Of a DNA stretch of 64,000 bases, positions 26,610-36,758 are shown piece by piece; the first letter of the stretch is position 1, and every line of letters begins with the position of its first letter. The notes below the pieces were generated by a model, which had not been told where the DNA came from, searched no databases, and saw only the letters and a program-made list of their open reading frames with translations. The stretch comes from Sporofaciens musculi (GTDB lineage: Bacteria; Bacillota; Clostridia; Lachnospirales; Lachnospiraceae): NCBI RefSeq assembly GCF_009830285.1, contig NZ_WUQX01000001.1, positions 2,852,501 to 2,916,500 on the forward strand, read 5' to 3'. Both the position numbers and the translations under genes were made by a program.

Positions 26610-28941
26610 CTATACTTGTCGAATTATTTCTATTATGTTAATTTCCTTAACTTTTTGCAAAGGCATCAGTGATGATACAATTGCTGTAAATATAGTAATT
26701 CCAATAATTGTAATTATCATTTCAACAGGTAATCTCCATACGGTATTAAAATACTTAGCAACTAGATGACTATAAAGATAATAATGTAAAGGTACACCAA
26801 TTGCTATTCCTAACGCCCCACCTCCACATGCATATAATAGAGCCTCCAGTATTACTATCTTTTTACATTGTTTTGTCGTCCCACCTACAGCACAAATCAT
26901 CCCATACTTTTTCATATTATTCCAAACACTTATGCTCATACAATTTATAATATTAAAGATAGTTACCGCTATGATAGTTCCACAAAATCCATATACAAAG
27001 ACTGCCATTGTTAAAAATTGGTTTTTGCTTTCTTTTTTTTTGTCGGTAATCAAATATACTAAATTTTTCTGGTATAATTTTAGTCATTAATTCCCATACT
27101 TCCTCATTTCCCTTACTAAATCTTATATCCAGTATGGAATAATCCATATTTCCTACTACCTGTTGAAACAATGCTTCTGCAAGCAGGCATCTCACACTGT
27201 CAGCCGAATCATATGGAAAATTCCTTAATACTCCTCCTACTACACACGCTATTGTATTGCCTCCATTACCTTTAATCAGTACCTCATCTCCTACTTCTAA
27301 ACCACTTTCTTCATCAACTAATATTTCTTCTCCTTCTAATAACCTGCCTATATTTAATTTCCCAGAAATTATTTTGCTTTCTATCCATTCAAATTGCTGT
27401 TTGTCATATGATACAAGCAACGTAGAAAATACATTTCCATTTTTTTCCAATTCTGCATTGTTTACTTTACGTCCAACAACACTTTCTACACCACTTATTT
27501 CTTCTATTTTCCACTTTACTTCATCATGAATATAGTACTTACCTTCTTTATTATAAATAGAGGCATCCGGATTATATGGCTTTGTAAAATATGAACCTTC
27601 ATAAATAAAGTTAATCATAACAGAAAAAGCAAAAATCAAAACAATATTCATTGCAAAAGAAGCTATCATAAGCCCAAGTGATTTTCTATTGCTTCCTGTC
27701 TGTCTAAGGCTAATTAGTAATTCTACTGGAATTTTTATCGTCCTTCTTTTTTTTCGGCATTTTATATCTTTCTGATAAGTTTCTTCATTTATCGCTGTTA
27801 ATGGCGGAATACTGCATACATATCTTACCGGACTCACTGTCGCTATCATAACTGCTGCCAAACCAGTAAATATTCCAATCACAATCCCTGCTATACTGAC
27901 TTGAAACACAAAAATATTTTCAAACATATCTTTATTAAGAAGTCGTAGCAATAATAAACAGCACCATGTCAAAACCACCCCGCTCCCAATCCCTGCGGGT
28001 ATACTATGACACCATAGTATTTTTCCTTCTTTCTGCACACATCTTCTTAATTGTTTTGAATCTGCTCCTATACACCTAAGTAAGCCATATAATTGCTTTT
28101 TCTCATGAACACTTATATTCAAGCAATTTGTAATCATCAGAATACTTACAAGAAATACAAGACAAAATAAAATACCCGCTATCAAATATAAATTAGCGGC
28201 TAAGACAGATTTCCCCTTTCCCATAACTGCCAACAATATTTCATTTAACTGTATTCTGTTTTCTTCCAAATGATACTCTTCTATAAGTTTACATTTTACT
28301 TCATCGATTTCTTCCACATTTTGACATGTAATATAATAATCCCCACAACTATTTCCCAGTATCCTTCCGCCTTCTACAGACAACAAAAGACCATACACAT
28401 CTCTTGCTGTAAGGGAAGAAAAGGTATCGCATACCCCTACAATGTCCAGGTTATACGTCTTTCCTTCCAACCTAACTGGCAGGACATCTCCTACCTTCAA
28501 AGCATAATCCTTCTTAACCTTTTTATCAATAACAACCTCTTCTCCGGTCTTTGCATATTGTCCTTCTAAAAGTCTGACATCAAACTGCTGTATGATATCC
28601 GCATCTCCGCATAGTATCCTGCACTCTTTCTCTTTCAATTCTCCTGTTGGTAACTCAACCAACCAGCCTGCATGACTTATTCCTTCTATTTTTTCTATAT
28701 CAGTAATTTCAAAAGAAAGATTTTCCACTTTCATATGATAGTTTCCATAGATGTTCTTGACGGCCTGTATTTCAACATCTATTCCAATATCCGCCAAACT
28801 AAATACCGTTGTAATCATGCAAATAGCCGCCGCAATACATGCCACTGTAATAGTTGTTTTCTTTTTATGCATACGATAATATTTATATATGATTTCTAAA
28901 TAATTATTCTTCCACTTATCTTCTTTCACTAACACAACCAT
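26610..28941 (-). pseudogene. FtsX/MacB-type ABC permease, frameshifted
   Basis: A membrane permease of about 775 residues with an extracytoplasmic MacB-like domain after the first helix (TITVACIAAAICMITTVFSL), two central helices and a C-terminal FtsX domain. The main frame breaks at FDYRQKKRKQK in a run of nine A near 27035-27050; eight A would give KKESKNQFLTMAVFVYGF, the frame that carries the last helices to 26610. It overlaps the ATPase gene by 26 bases. The pair would export a peptide or resist one. Confidence 0.7.
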
Positions 28942-29597
28942 CCTTTACATACAGTATTCTATCTGCTACTTTGGCAATATCATGATTATGAGTAATTAGC
29001 AAAACTGTTCTGCCATATTCTTTTGATATTTCCCACAATATTTTAATAACCTCCTGACTATTTTTGCTATCCAAATTGCCTGTCGGTTCATCTGCTAATA
29101 TCAATTTCGGCTCTGTTGCCAATGCCCTGCCTATCGCCACTCTTTGCTGCTGCCCGCCCGATAACTGTGATGGAAAATGCTGTTTCCTTTTCTCCAGTCC
29201 CAATTTATTTATAATACTATCTATTTTCTTTCTATCCGGCTTATTATGCCCTAATGAAATGGGAAAAATTATATTTTCCTCAACGGTTAATTCCTGAATC
29301 AAATTAAAGGATTGAAAAATAAAACCTATGTTTTTCTCTTCTAAATACTGCTTGCTGATCCAGTGTCATCTCTCTTTGTTCTATCCCATCAATTACTATT
29401 TTTCCGTTGGTCGGTCTGTCTAACATCCCTACAATATTAAGTAAAGTACTTTTTCCAGAACCCGATTCACCTATAATAGCAATAAATTCCCCTTTGTGTA
29501 CTGAAAAACTTACATGATTCAGTGCCTTTACCTCACTATCCCCCGAACCATATATTTTATCGACATTCTCCATTTCCAAAATATAATTATCCGCCAT
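28916..29597 (-). pseudogene. MacB/LolD-type ABC ATPase, frameshifted
   Basis: ATPase partner of the permease. The 5' frame from ATG 29597 holds Walker A in IIGESGSGKSTLLNIVG. It breaks at RREKHRFYFSIL in a run of five A; one A fewer gives NIGFIFQSFNLIQ, the Q-loop, leading into QLSGGQQQRVAIGRALATEP, Walker B LILADEPTGNLD and the H-loop ITHNHD. All motifs exist once the frame is restored. It starts inside the end of the radical SAM gene. Confidence 0.75.
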
Positions 29598-30039
29598 AGC
29601 AACTTTCCTCCCCAAACAAATACTTTTTGTCTATATCAGTTAAAGAAATATATATTTTTAATGCTTGTTCCGTTAAAACTTTTTGCAATTTGCAATTACA
29701 TTCTGCCGGTATATTTATATTTTTCATTAACAAAAGATTATCATGCATACATCCTCCAGAGCATATAGACTGACATATACAATATTTACATTTTTCCGGA
29801 ATTTTATATAATTGATTATATATCACATCATGTTCAAATACATTAGTGGAAACATCCCCCATGCAAAACTCCTTATCACCCACAAATCGATGACATGGAT
29901 ATATATATCCATCAATATCTATAGATATTGCTTTAAAACCTGCTGCACAATAAACATTTCTCTTCTTTCCTTCATGAATTTCTCTTAAAATACTATATAG
30001 ATTATGTCTTGCAATACACTCTTTATATTTATCCCTCAC
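29587..30039 (-). pseudogene. radical SAM/SPASM peptide maturase, C-terminal remnant
   Basis: Only the SPASM domain remains: GFKAISIDIDGYIYPCHRF, CKYCICQSICSGGC and AECNCKLQ supply the auxiliary iron-sulfur cysteines. The N-terminal CxxxCxxC radical SAM core is absent, and upstream DNA to 30190 holds no trace of it. Such enzymes install thioether or carbon bonds in RiPP peptides. With the adjacent exporter and two-component system this suggests a decayed RiPP cluster; no precursor peptide is seen. Confidence 0.7.
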
Positions 30040-30136
30040 TTGTATAATGATTCATTTGTTTTTTTGATAATATCATATTTTCATATCTTAATTTTCCAAA
30101 TGGCGAAATTCATATATATTAGGGCGAAATTTGTAC

Positions 30137-30188
30137 AAAAAAAGCCTCTCCATTGAAATAGGTCTGGTAAACCTAAACGATGTGAGGC
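30137..30188 (-). terminator. intrinsic terminator of the histidine kinase operon
   Basis: On the minus strand GCCTC pairs with GAGGC, with an inner stem TTTAGGT/AGACCTA, then seven T. Confidence 0.75.
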
Positions 30189-30222
30189 AATAATATGTAA
30201 GTGTCTGTTAAATTTTCTATTT

Positions 30223-31479
30223 CTACAATAAAGCATATAATATAATTTTTACATCAAAAATATTATCTTTGTCTGATATCTGCATATCCCCCTTGTAAGT
30301 ATCAACCACGTTCTTGACATTTTGCAATCCGATTCCATGAATCCGCTTCTCTTTCTTTGTGGTAATATAAATTTCTCCTTTTCTTTTTATTGCATTATCA
30401 TAACTATTTCTGACACGAATAAAAAGCATACCCCGTTCATAATTTAAAAATAGTTCCAACCATCTTTCCTTTGACTGCTCAGCTGACTCTATCGCATTCT
30501 CCAATAGATTCCCGACAATGACATTTAAATCAAAGGAACGAATTGCCAATTCCTTTGGGATATTTATCTCGTAATTAACATGATTAAGAACTGTCTTTGC
30601 TCTGTTCAGCATATAATTCATCAGACTGTCTACTTCCTGATTTCCACTGCTGATATACTCATGTGGATTTTCAAGATATGCCTGCATATCACAAATATAG
30701 TCCATTACTTTATCATCATTTTGATGCCTCGCTAAAATCATTAATTCATTTAAATGGTGCTTCATATCATGCTTTAGTGTTCTTACTTTTTCTTCCGTTT
30801 GTGTCATAATATTTAATTGATTGGCATAGCTAGCAATCTGTCGTTCAAATAATGCTCTTTCCTCTAACTTTAAATAAGCATCAACTAAAACACCATATAA
30901 ATAAAATATTAATAGATTAATAAGCAAAATCCCAACACTTACAGAAATTAGTATCATTCTGCTATTCAGGTTGTTCATAACCAATATTAGTAAAATCATT
31001 ATACTAATAGCAGGGATAGCAATTAATATGTTTCCGTGAAATGGTATAAAATCCTTACTTTTATTCTTCACCAAAAATCTCTCTACAACAAATTCACAAA
31101 TAAGTATTAAAAAAGTAGTAATGTATACTGTCATTCCATTTGCTTCTTCACCTACCATGTAATTACCAAAGGAATATACTGCTATAATGTCACAAAACAT
31201 ATTGATTCCATATATCAAAAGAGTAACCAATACTTTTTTCTTCTCTACCCCCACATATAATCGTGTAATAAAATAAATCAATAATAAATTAGTTATGATG
31301 TTTAATACGGGAAAGTGAAAAAACGAATGAACTAATACTGTCAGTGAAAAGAAAACAAAATAACATATCCTCTCCTTTCCCTTTTCTTCAATATTTATTT
31401 CAAAAAATATTGACATGAATCTTTTGAGAATGAATGTTCTAAATAAGTTAGTGCTTAAAACCGTAATCATTTCTGCCAC
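30223..31479 (-). CDS. AgrC-like sensor histidine kinase (GHKL)
   Basis: A membrane sensor of 418 residues with about six helices in the first 200 residues. The phospho-acceptor region is VRTLKHDMKHHLNELMILAR, and the ATP-binding N-box is DLNVIVGNLLENAIESAEQS with HGIGLQNVKNVV as G-box. These are the AgrC/ComD marks of peptide-pheromone sensors. Start GTG 31479 follows GGGAGG, next to the regulator stop. No agrB/agrD pair is nearby, so the signal is unknown; it probably controlled the adjacent cluster. Confidence 0.85.
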   Translation of the reverse strand: MAEMITVLSTNLFRTFILKRFMSIFFEINIEEKGKERICYFVFFSLTVLVHSFFHFPVLNIITNLLLIYFITRLYVGVEKKKVLVTLLIYGINMFCDIIAVYSFGNYMVGEEANGMTVYITTFLILICEFVVERFLVKNKSKDFIPFHGNILIAIPAISIMILLILVMNNLNSRMILISVSVGILLINLLIFYLYGVLVDAYLKLEERALFERQIASYANQLNIMTQTEEKVRTLKHDMKHHLNELMILARHQNDDKVMDYICDMQAYLENPHEYISSGNQEVDSLMNYMLNRAKTVLNHVNYEINIPKELAIRSFDLNVIVGNLLENAIESAEQSKERWLELFLNYERGMLFIRVRNSYDNAIKRKGEIYITTKKEKRIHGIGLQNVKNVVDTYKGDMQISDKDNIFDVKIILYALL

Positions 31480-31480
31480 A

Positions 31481-32198
31481 TTATTTTTCCTCCCATTTAT
31501 ATTTCATAATCTGTTCCCTTACTAATTTTCGATATGGAATACTAATACTCAATAAATTATCTCCCTGCATTCTGATTGCTTCATAGGAACACTCTACCAT
31601 ATAATCTAAATTTATAATATAAGACTGATGAATCATGATAAAATTATGTGGTAATTCTGAAGCTATTTCTTTCAGTTTTCCATTAAACTGTCTTTCGCCC
31701 TCTCTTGTAACAATATTAATCTTCTTATTCTGGCTATAGAAAAATATAATTTCTCGAAAAGAAATCTTGTAAAAATAACCTTTCTGAATAATACTCAAAT
31801 TTTTGATTTTTCAATTCGTAAAAATGAATGCTCTTTAAAAATACATTTTCTACAGTTTCTGTCTTTAATGGTTTAATTAAAAAGCCTATCGGTTGCACCT
31901 CAAAAAGCCGCATTGCATAACTGCTTTTAGATGAAATATATATGATAATTAATTCTAAATTTTTCATTTTCTCTCGTATAAAATTACCTACCTGAATTCC
32001 GTCTGTGGTAATTAAGTCTATGTCCAAAAACAGCATATCTAAAGTATTTTCCCTTTTTAAAAAATCACAAAGACTTTCTCCGGAAAACCATACACTTGTT
32101 TCTAGCCCTACCCCATGCTTTTTTCCCAATTTATAAATCATATCTTCCAGTTCTGCACAGACTTCTTTTCCATCATCACATATCCCTATATGAAACAC
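31481..32198 (-). pseudogene. LytTR-family response regulator, frameshifted
   Basis: From GTG 32198 behind GGGGGAGGA, the receiver domain reads FHIGICDDGKEVCAELEDM, phospho-acceptor Asp in MLFLDIDLITTDG, and Lys in IKPLKTE. The frame then breaks near 31790 (SERLFLQDFF); shifted, it gives GYFYKISFREIIFFYSQNKK and a LytTR DNA-binding domain ending YRKLVREQIMKYKWEEK. Partner of the AgrC-like kinase. About 239 residues when restored. Confidence 0.75.
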
Positions 32199-32364
32199 AT
32201 CATATCCTCCCCCAATTTTTGTTTTATACTCAAACTTCGCACTTGAATAAGTGTTTATGCACCTTGAACATTCAATAATTACTGGCATTAAAATAGCATG
32301 AAACCATCTGGTTTGGTATAATTGAGTTGTTCAAAACAATTAAAACACCACAGGCTCATGCCTC

Positions 32365-32906
32365 AAGTAGATATGGGGATTGCTCCCCATACCCCTCATT
32401 AGAACCGTACATGCACTATTAACGCATACGACTCAACCCAATATTCTTTCATTGCAAGGTGTGCCCCTTCCCTCCACCGTTATTAACGGTTTCTTTGGTA
32501 CTATGAGCACTTCAGACTTCCTATTATCCATTTAATTTCCTCTCTTGTTCCCTTAATTGTACATCATACCCTATGCCAGGGGGATAATAAGACCCCAACT
32601 GTTCTGTATTATATATTTCTCATCAACCTCTCCAAGCTCTCGGACTGGGGGATGCCCCTGTCCCTCACCATAGCGGTTACAGAGATGTTGTCTGCTACGA
32701 ACGCAAACGCATCGACCATTTCCGACCTCATACTAATTTGCAAGCTCTATCACTTCACTTTCGTTTCGGCTCTGTTGCCTCTGTCCTATGCTTAAATCTG
32801 ATGTTGCCACTTCGACTCCAAGGACTTGGTACGGGCGGTTGATTAAACCTTTCCCGACAGGATTTTCCTGCTATATAATCAGCTATGCTGATTTCTCAGC
32901 TCGCAC
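32365..32906 (-). ncRNA. group II intron without its protein gene
   Basis: On the minus strand the 5' end is GTGCGAGCTGAG (32906). Domain V is at 32434-32401, GAGTCGTATGCG ... GCATGTACGGTTCT, closely matching bacterial domain V. Domain VI follows, ending ...ATATCTACTT near 32365. The usual domain I/III features (AGCCGAAACGAAAGTGAAGT) are present. The protein gene is reduced to 32 codons beginning MDNRKSEVLIVPKK, so reverse transcriptase and maturase are deleted. It could splice only with a helper in trans. The 3' end is approximate. Confidence 0.75.
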
Positions 32907-32984
32907 TATGAATAAAAGTATAACACAAAACAACCAAAATGATAAACAAATTTCTAAATCTATCCGAAGATTTTTTACTATTTT

Positions 32985-33716
32985 TTACTAGATTTCATGT
33001 TTCATCTGTATTAAAAACGGCTAATGCGTATAAAAAGAAGGGAACTCCTGCAGTGGAAATCTTTCAGTACCTGTTTCTTTTGATTTTTTCAAACAGAGGC
33101 ATATAAGAACCTTATTTCATGAAGAAATACTCTGGCTTTTGCCAAGGATACTGTATACCGCTTTATGAAAATGGTCCAGATCAACTGGATCCGTTTTACA
33201 ACCATTCTTGCAGGCAGAATCATCAGAGAGGCAATCCTTCCGCTGGATTCACAAGACCGCGCCAACGTATTGATCATCGATAATTCTATGTTTGAACGCA
33301 ACCGTTCAAAAAAAACGGAACTTCTTGCAAAAGTATATGACCATGCCAGACACACTTATAAATTTAGTTTCCGTATGCTCACGCTTGGATGGTCTGACGG
33401 AAGTACTTTCCTTCCGATTAACAGTGTGCTTCTTCCACCTGAAAATAAGAAAAACTGGATCAATCAAGCAGAGCCTGTCGAAAAAAGAACCGTTGGTTAT
33501 AAACGGCGTGCACTTTCTATGCAGAAAGGAACACATGCCATGCTGGAACTCCTGTCATCTGCTAAAAAAGCAGCCATTCCTGCAAAATATGTCCTTTTTG
33601 ACAGCTGGTTTTCCTCTCCAAGCGCCCTACATTCCGTTAAGGAAACTGGGTATGATGTCATCGGAATGATAAAGAAAACCCCGAAAATGTTCTTCCGTTA
33701 TAATGGGGAAGTCTAA
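32985..33716 (+). pseudogene. IS4-family transposase fragment
   Basis: The region reads SSVLKTANAYKKKGTPAVEI, is frameshifted near 33100, then continues DTVYRFMKMVQINWIRFTTI, VLIIDNSMFERNRSKKTELL (the first DDE Asp) and VLFDSWFSS (the second). It ends abruptly at FFRYNGEV before the Glu. It is a dead IS remnant on the opposite strand to its neighbours. Confidence 0.75.
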
Positions 33717-33783
33717 TGCTGGAACATAGACTGGATGTCCCTGCTCACACTCTCTCCCACAAGCAGACCACCATCTGCCTATT

Positions 33784-35472
33784 CTACCTCGCCCCTTTGT
33801 CATTTTGCCTTGCCTGATGCACCCTGCCTGCTTCTCTTTCTTTTATAGCCCTCTCTTTTTGCCTAAGCCTGTCTCTGACGCTCTTAGTATCCACCACTTT
33901 TTCTCCATAAGTTTTCTCGTACTCCGCACAAGCTGCTTCATAATTCTGATTCTCTCTTTTTGCCACATCAAGTTCCTTATAGAATGCCTGCATAGAATCA
34001 AAATGATGTTCTTTCACAATAGAAGAAAGCCTCTTTTTCATATTGAAAATCTGATTATCAAAGCTGTCGATCTCCTGCTGTAACTCCCTGCGCCTGCCGC
34101 CTTTGAAGATGCCCGTACATTCAGACAATTCTTTTTTCAGCATATCCCTCTGTTTTTCACGCCCGAATATTGCCTTGTTCTGGTCTTTCAGCCTGCCCTC
34201 AATCTCTTTCAGCCGGGGATATTTACTTGCCAGTACGGACGGTTTTGGCTGCGGCGGTCTTTCTGCTGGCTGCTCTTTTTCAACCAGAACAGGTTTTCGC
34301 TCCGCCTTTACCTGTTTAATAATGCTTTCTTTCTCTTTGGAAGCAGTCATTGAATATTCTGTATTCTTTTTCATATCGAGTTTTCGATGCGGATCTATGG
34401 GAAATGGTATCTCCTTTCTTTCCGGCTGAAATCCTGGATCATCTCCTGCATGGATACGGCTGTCCGTTTCTTTTGATGTTTCCTTTATGGCACTGACACC
34501 ATTTCCGATCACTTTCTCCACTATATCAATCACCTTCTGCATGGCTTTCATAATCAGGAGTTCTAACAACAAAATCGCTGCCCTGACAATCTCCCCGAAC
34601 AGCTCCGGCCTTTGTCCGTTCTGCTCCACGGATTCTTTTACTTTATCCGTTATCTCCGTCTTTTTAAGCTCCACAATCTCCGCTTCTGATACGCCGCTTA
34701 CAATCGCACGGTCAACGGTTCTGTTCCACTCCATGCGTATTTCATTGTCCGATTTGATTTCCTCCGCTTTCGGATTATTTTTGCCAACCTTCTTTGTCGC
34801 AAGGTACGGACCGTTTTTATCAAAAATACTTAACCTGTCCCTATCATCAAGCACCATCTGGTTGATTAAATCCGTATAAAACACTTTTACCCCATCTAAA
34901 AAAGATTCTTGCTTAAAGCGTTCATCTTTGACAGTGAAAATTTTGCGTTCATACACCTCACCTTTTTTAATGATTTTACAGCCTTGACGGATATTCCCAT
35001 CTCCGTCAAGAATCTCTTTCTTTGTCCTCACATGACGCCCCTGCTCATTGTAGAACATATTCCGAGTGGCAATTTTCTCTGTCGGCTGTTCCAGCCGCTT
35101 TCTCTCCGCAAATACCATATGGATATGCAGATTCGTTTTACGTTTATTGTGGTGGAGCGCAGCAAAGCACTCCACGCCGTACTTTTCCTTAAATTCGTCT
35201 GCCATCTTTTTCAAAAGATAGTCATGCTCATAGTTGATAAAACTCTCCGGAAGTGCAATCATCAGCTCCCTTGCCTCAATGCACTTCCCATTCGTGCCGC
35301 TTTTTTCAAATTCCTCCTGATTACATTTGGCAAGCTCCCGCCAGAATGCCCTGTCCGGCTCCGTTGTATAGACTTCATAGAGATGCTCCTGCTTGGCGTG
35401 GCTTGAAATATAAGTGATGCGCCCTGATAAGTCATGCAGCTTTGCCATTTCTATAAATGAATTTCTTTTCAT
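33784..35472 (-). CDS. MobA/MobL-family relaxase of element 3
   Basis: This relaxase nicks the oriT of element 3 for mobilization. From ATG 35472 it opens MKRNSFIEMAKLHDLSGRIT. The metal-binding His triad is in ALHHNKRKTNLHIHMVFAER (about residues 106-125). A linker with GNGVSAIKETS and a coiled C-terminus (LKEIEGRLKDQNKAIFGREK) follow. It is 562 residues and intact. Unlike elements 1 and 2 it is not MobV, so element 3 has an independent mobilization history. Confidence 0.88.
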   Translation of the reverse strand: MKRNSFIEMAKLHDLSGRITYISSHAKQEHLYEVYTTEPDRAFWRELAKCNQEEFEKSGTNGKCIEARELMIALPESFINYEHDYLLKKMADEFKEKYGVECFAALHHNKRKTNLHIHMVFAERKRLEQPTEKIATRNMFYNEQGRHVRTKKEILDGDGNIRQGCKIIKKGEVYERKIFTVKDERFKQESFLDGVKVFYTDLINQMVLDDRDRLSIFDKNGPYLATKKVGKNNPKAEEIKSDNEIRMEWNRTVDRAIVSGVSEAEIVELKKTEITDKVKESVEQNGQRPELFGEIVRAAILLLELLIMKAMQKVIDIVEKVIGNGVSAIKETSKETDSRIHAGDDPGFQPERKEIPFPIDPHRKLDMKKNTEYSMTASKEKESIIKQVKAERKPVLVEKEQPAERPPQPKPSVLASKYPRLKEIEGRLKDQNKAIFGREKQRDMLKKELSECTGIFKGGRRRELQQEIDSFDNQIFNMKKRLSSIVKEHHFDSMQAFYKELDVAKRENQNYEAACAEYEKTYGEKVVDTKSVRDRLRQKERAIKEREAGRVHQARQNDKGAR

Positions 35473-35529
35473 AAACGCTTTTCCTTTCTTTTGGCGGATA
35501 ACCTGCCACCGCATTTTTTGTGAGCAGCC

Positions 35530-35933
35530 ATTATAGGACGGCTGTCTGTGAACCGATGCCCGTATCCGGGCAGTCTACGGCTGTCGCTTTCTGACAGCCG
35601 CAGGGGGCTTTGTTTTGTGAAGTCCCCTCTGCAATGCTGCACATCTGTCCTGAAATGTAGCCGTAAGCAGCAGCGCCATCTATGCGCCCGTCCTCTGGGC
35701 GGCATGGATAAATACAGTCCGGTTTTTTCGGACTGTATAAATTCACACTTGCGTGAATTTGCCCCCGGCAGGGCGAAATCCCCGGAGCATAAACCGAAGG
35801 TTTGTGCGTAGGGTGTATTTCGCTCTCAAACGCCGAGGGCTTAGGGGAGAGCTTGCGCCCTCCCCGGAAATTAGTTGCTGACACTCTCTGAACCACTCCG
35901 AAGCAGTCCGTGGAACAGATTCTTTACAGGCAT
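35530..35933. other. noncoding region upstream of the relaxase, probable oriT area
   Basis: A 400-base stretch with no convincing gene. It has hairpins such as ACAGTCCGGTTTTTTCGGAC (with TGT; 35716-35738) and AATTCACACTTGCGTGAATT (35739-35758). In MobA/MobL elements oriT normally lies directly upstream of the relaxase gene, as here, but I cannot name the nick site. Confidence 0.4.
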
Positions 35934-35984
35934 AAAAAAGCCGCCTGCCTGAAAACTGGTATTCCAGTCTCAAAACAGACGGCT
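35934..35984 (-). terminator. intrinsic terminator after the parMR transcript
   Basis: On the minus strand AGCCGTCTG pairs with CAGGCGGCT (one mismatch), with an inner ACTGG/CCAGT stem, followed by TTTTTT. It lies downstream of the hairpin array at 36003-36112. Confidence 0.8.
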
Positions 35985-36002
35985 ACATTTGCACCCTTAT
36001 TT

Positions 36003-36112
36003 GCAGCCTTCCGGCTGCTTTCTGCCCTTATTTTGCGGGCTTGAATGCCCGCCCTTTATTATGCAGCCTTTAATGGCTGCCCCTTGTCCTTGTTTTGTAG
36101 CCTTTCGGCTAC
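36003..36112 (-). repeat. array of four short stem-loops 3' of parR
   Basis: GCAGCC/GGCTGC (36003-36018), GCGGGC/GCCCGC (36035-36052), GCAGCC/GGCTGC (36063-36080) and GTAGCC/GGCTAC (36097-36112) are perfect 6-bp stems with 4-6 base loops, starting 28-34 bases apart. On the minus strand most are preceded by AATAAGGG-like spacers. The regular spacing of about three helical turns fits either protein binding (parC-like) or a structured 3' UTR between parR and the terminator at 35934. Confidence 0.6.
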
Positions 36113-36164
36113 CTTTTGTTAGTCTTTTTTCAAAATACGGCTACATTTATACTTTGATATAAAA

Positions 36165-36207
36165 AATCCGCAAAAATAAGGCTACAGTAAACCTAATTAC
36201 CGTAGCC
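36165..36207 (-). terminator. weak terminator after parR
   Basis: GGCTAC (36180-36185) pairs with GTAGCC (36202-36207). On the minus strand TTATTTTTGCGGATTTTTTAT follows in interrupted T runs. It lies 17 bases after the parR stop and may leak into the hairpin array. Confidence 0.5.
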
Positions 36208-36223
36208 CTGCCCTATAAATATA

Positions 36224-36745
36224 TTAAAATGCGTCAAAATCAATCAAATCATTGTCCGGCGGCTCTGTGGCATTCTCTGATACAGCTTCTTCCTGCATAT
36301 TCCCCGCATTCCGTATCGTTGCTTTCGTAGCAGCGGGAGAAACTGTGCCGCCCGTCACATTTCCACTGTCTGCGCCGTTTAATGATTCCTGCCCGCACAC
36401 CATGCCGCCCTGCGCCGCCTGATAAGCCCCCATAGGAACGGATAAAGGAAAAAGCTGCATCTGTGCCATATACATACCAAAAAGCGCCGGGAGATTGGAC
36501 ATTACTTTCTTTTCAACCGCTTCCACGATACGCTCTGCAAAAGCATCCTCTTTCTCCCGTGTTTCCAGATAGGGATCATACTCTGCCGCCATGCGCCTGT
36601 TATAATAATCATTGACCGCCTCTATCACAAATTTATTCTGCGACTTGAACATCTGCCGTATCTTTGGGGAGTGCAGAAGCTCCCACGCCCTGCATTCGTC
36701 CCCTTTTTCCATGTTAAAGCGGATATTATGGTTTTTGTTTTTCAT
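36224..36745 (-). CDS. ParR-like DNA-binding partner of ParM
   Basis: A 173-residue protein opening MKNKNHNIRFNMEKGDECRA, then WELLHSPKIRQMFKSQNKFV, resembling the ribbon-helix-helix start of ParR adaptors, and an acidic disordered C-terminus ending DNDLIDFDAF. It begins 13 bases after parM. ParR links the centromere to the ParM filament, usually through its acidic tail. Identification rests mainly on the pairing with ParM. Confidence 0.6.
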   Translation of the reverse strand: MKNKNHNIRFNMEKGDECRAWELLHSPKIRQMFKSQNKFVIEAVNDYYNRRMAAEYDPYLETREKEDAFAERIVEAVEKKVMSNLPALFGMYMAQMQLFPLSVPMGAYQAAQGGMVCGQESLNGADSGNVTGGTVSPAATKATIRNAGNMQEEAVSENATEPPDNDLIDFDAF

Positions 36746-36758
36746 TCAAATGCGCCCC

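Noticed and set aside
35469-35973. Several overlapping minus-strand frames upstream of the MobA/MobL gene
   Set aside because: They overlap one another and strong hairpins and read as Pro/Arg-rich noise; treated as noncoding.
36003-36112. Stem-loop array considered as tandem terminators or CRISPR
   Set aside because: No T runs follow the stems, and spacers are too short for CRISPR.
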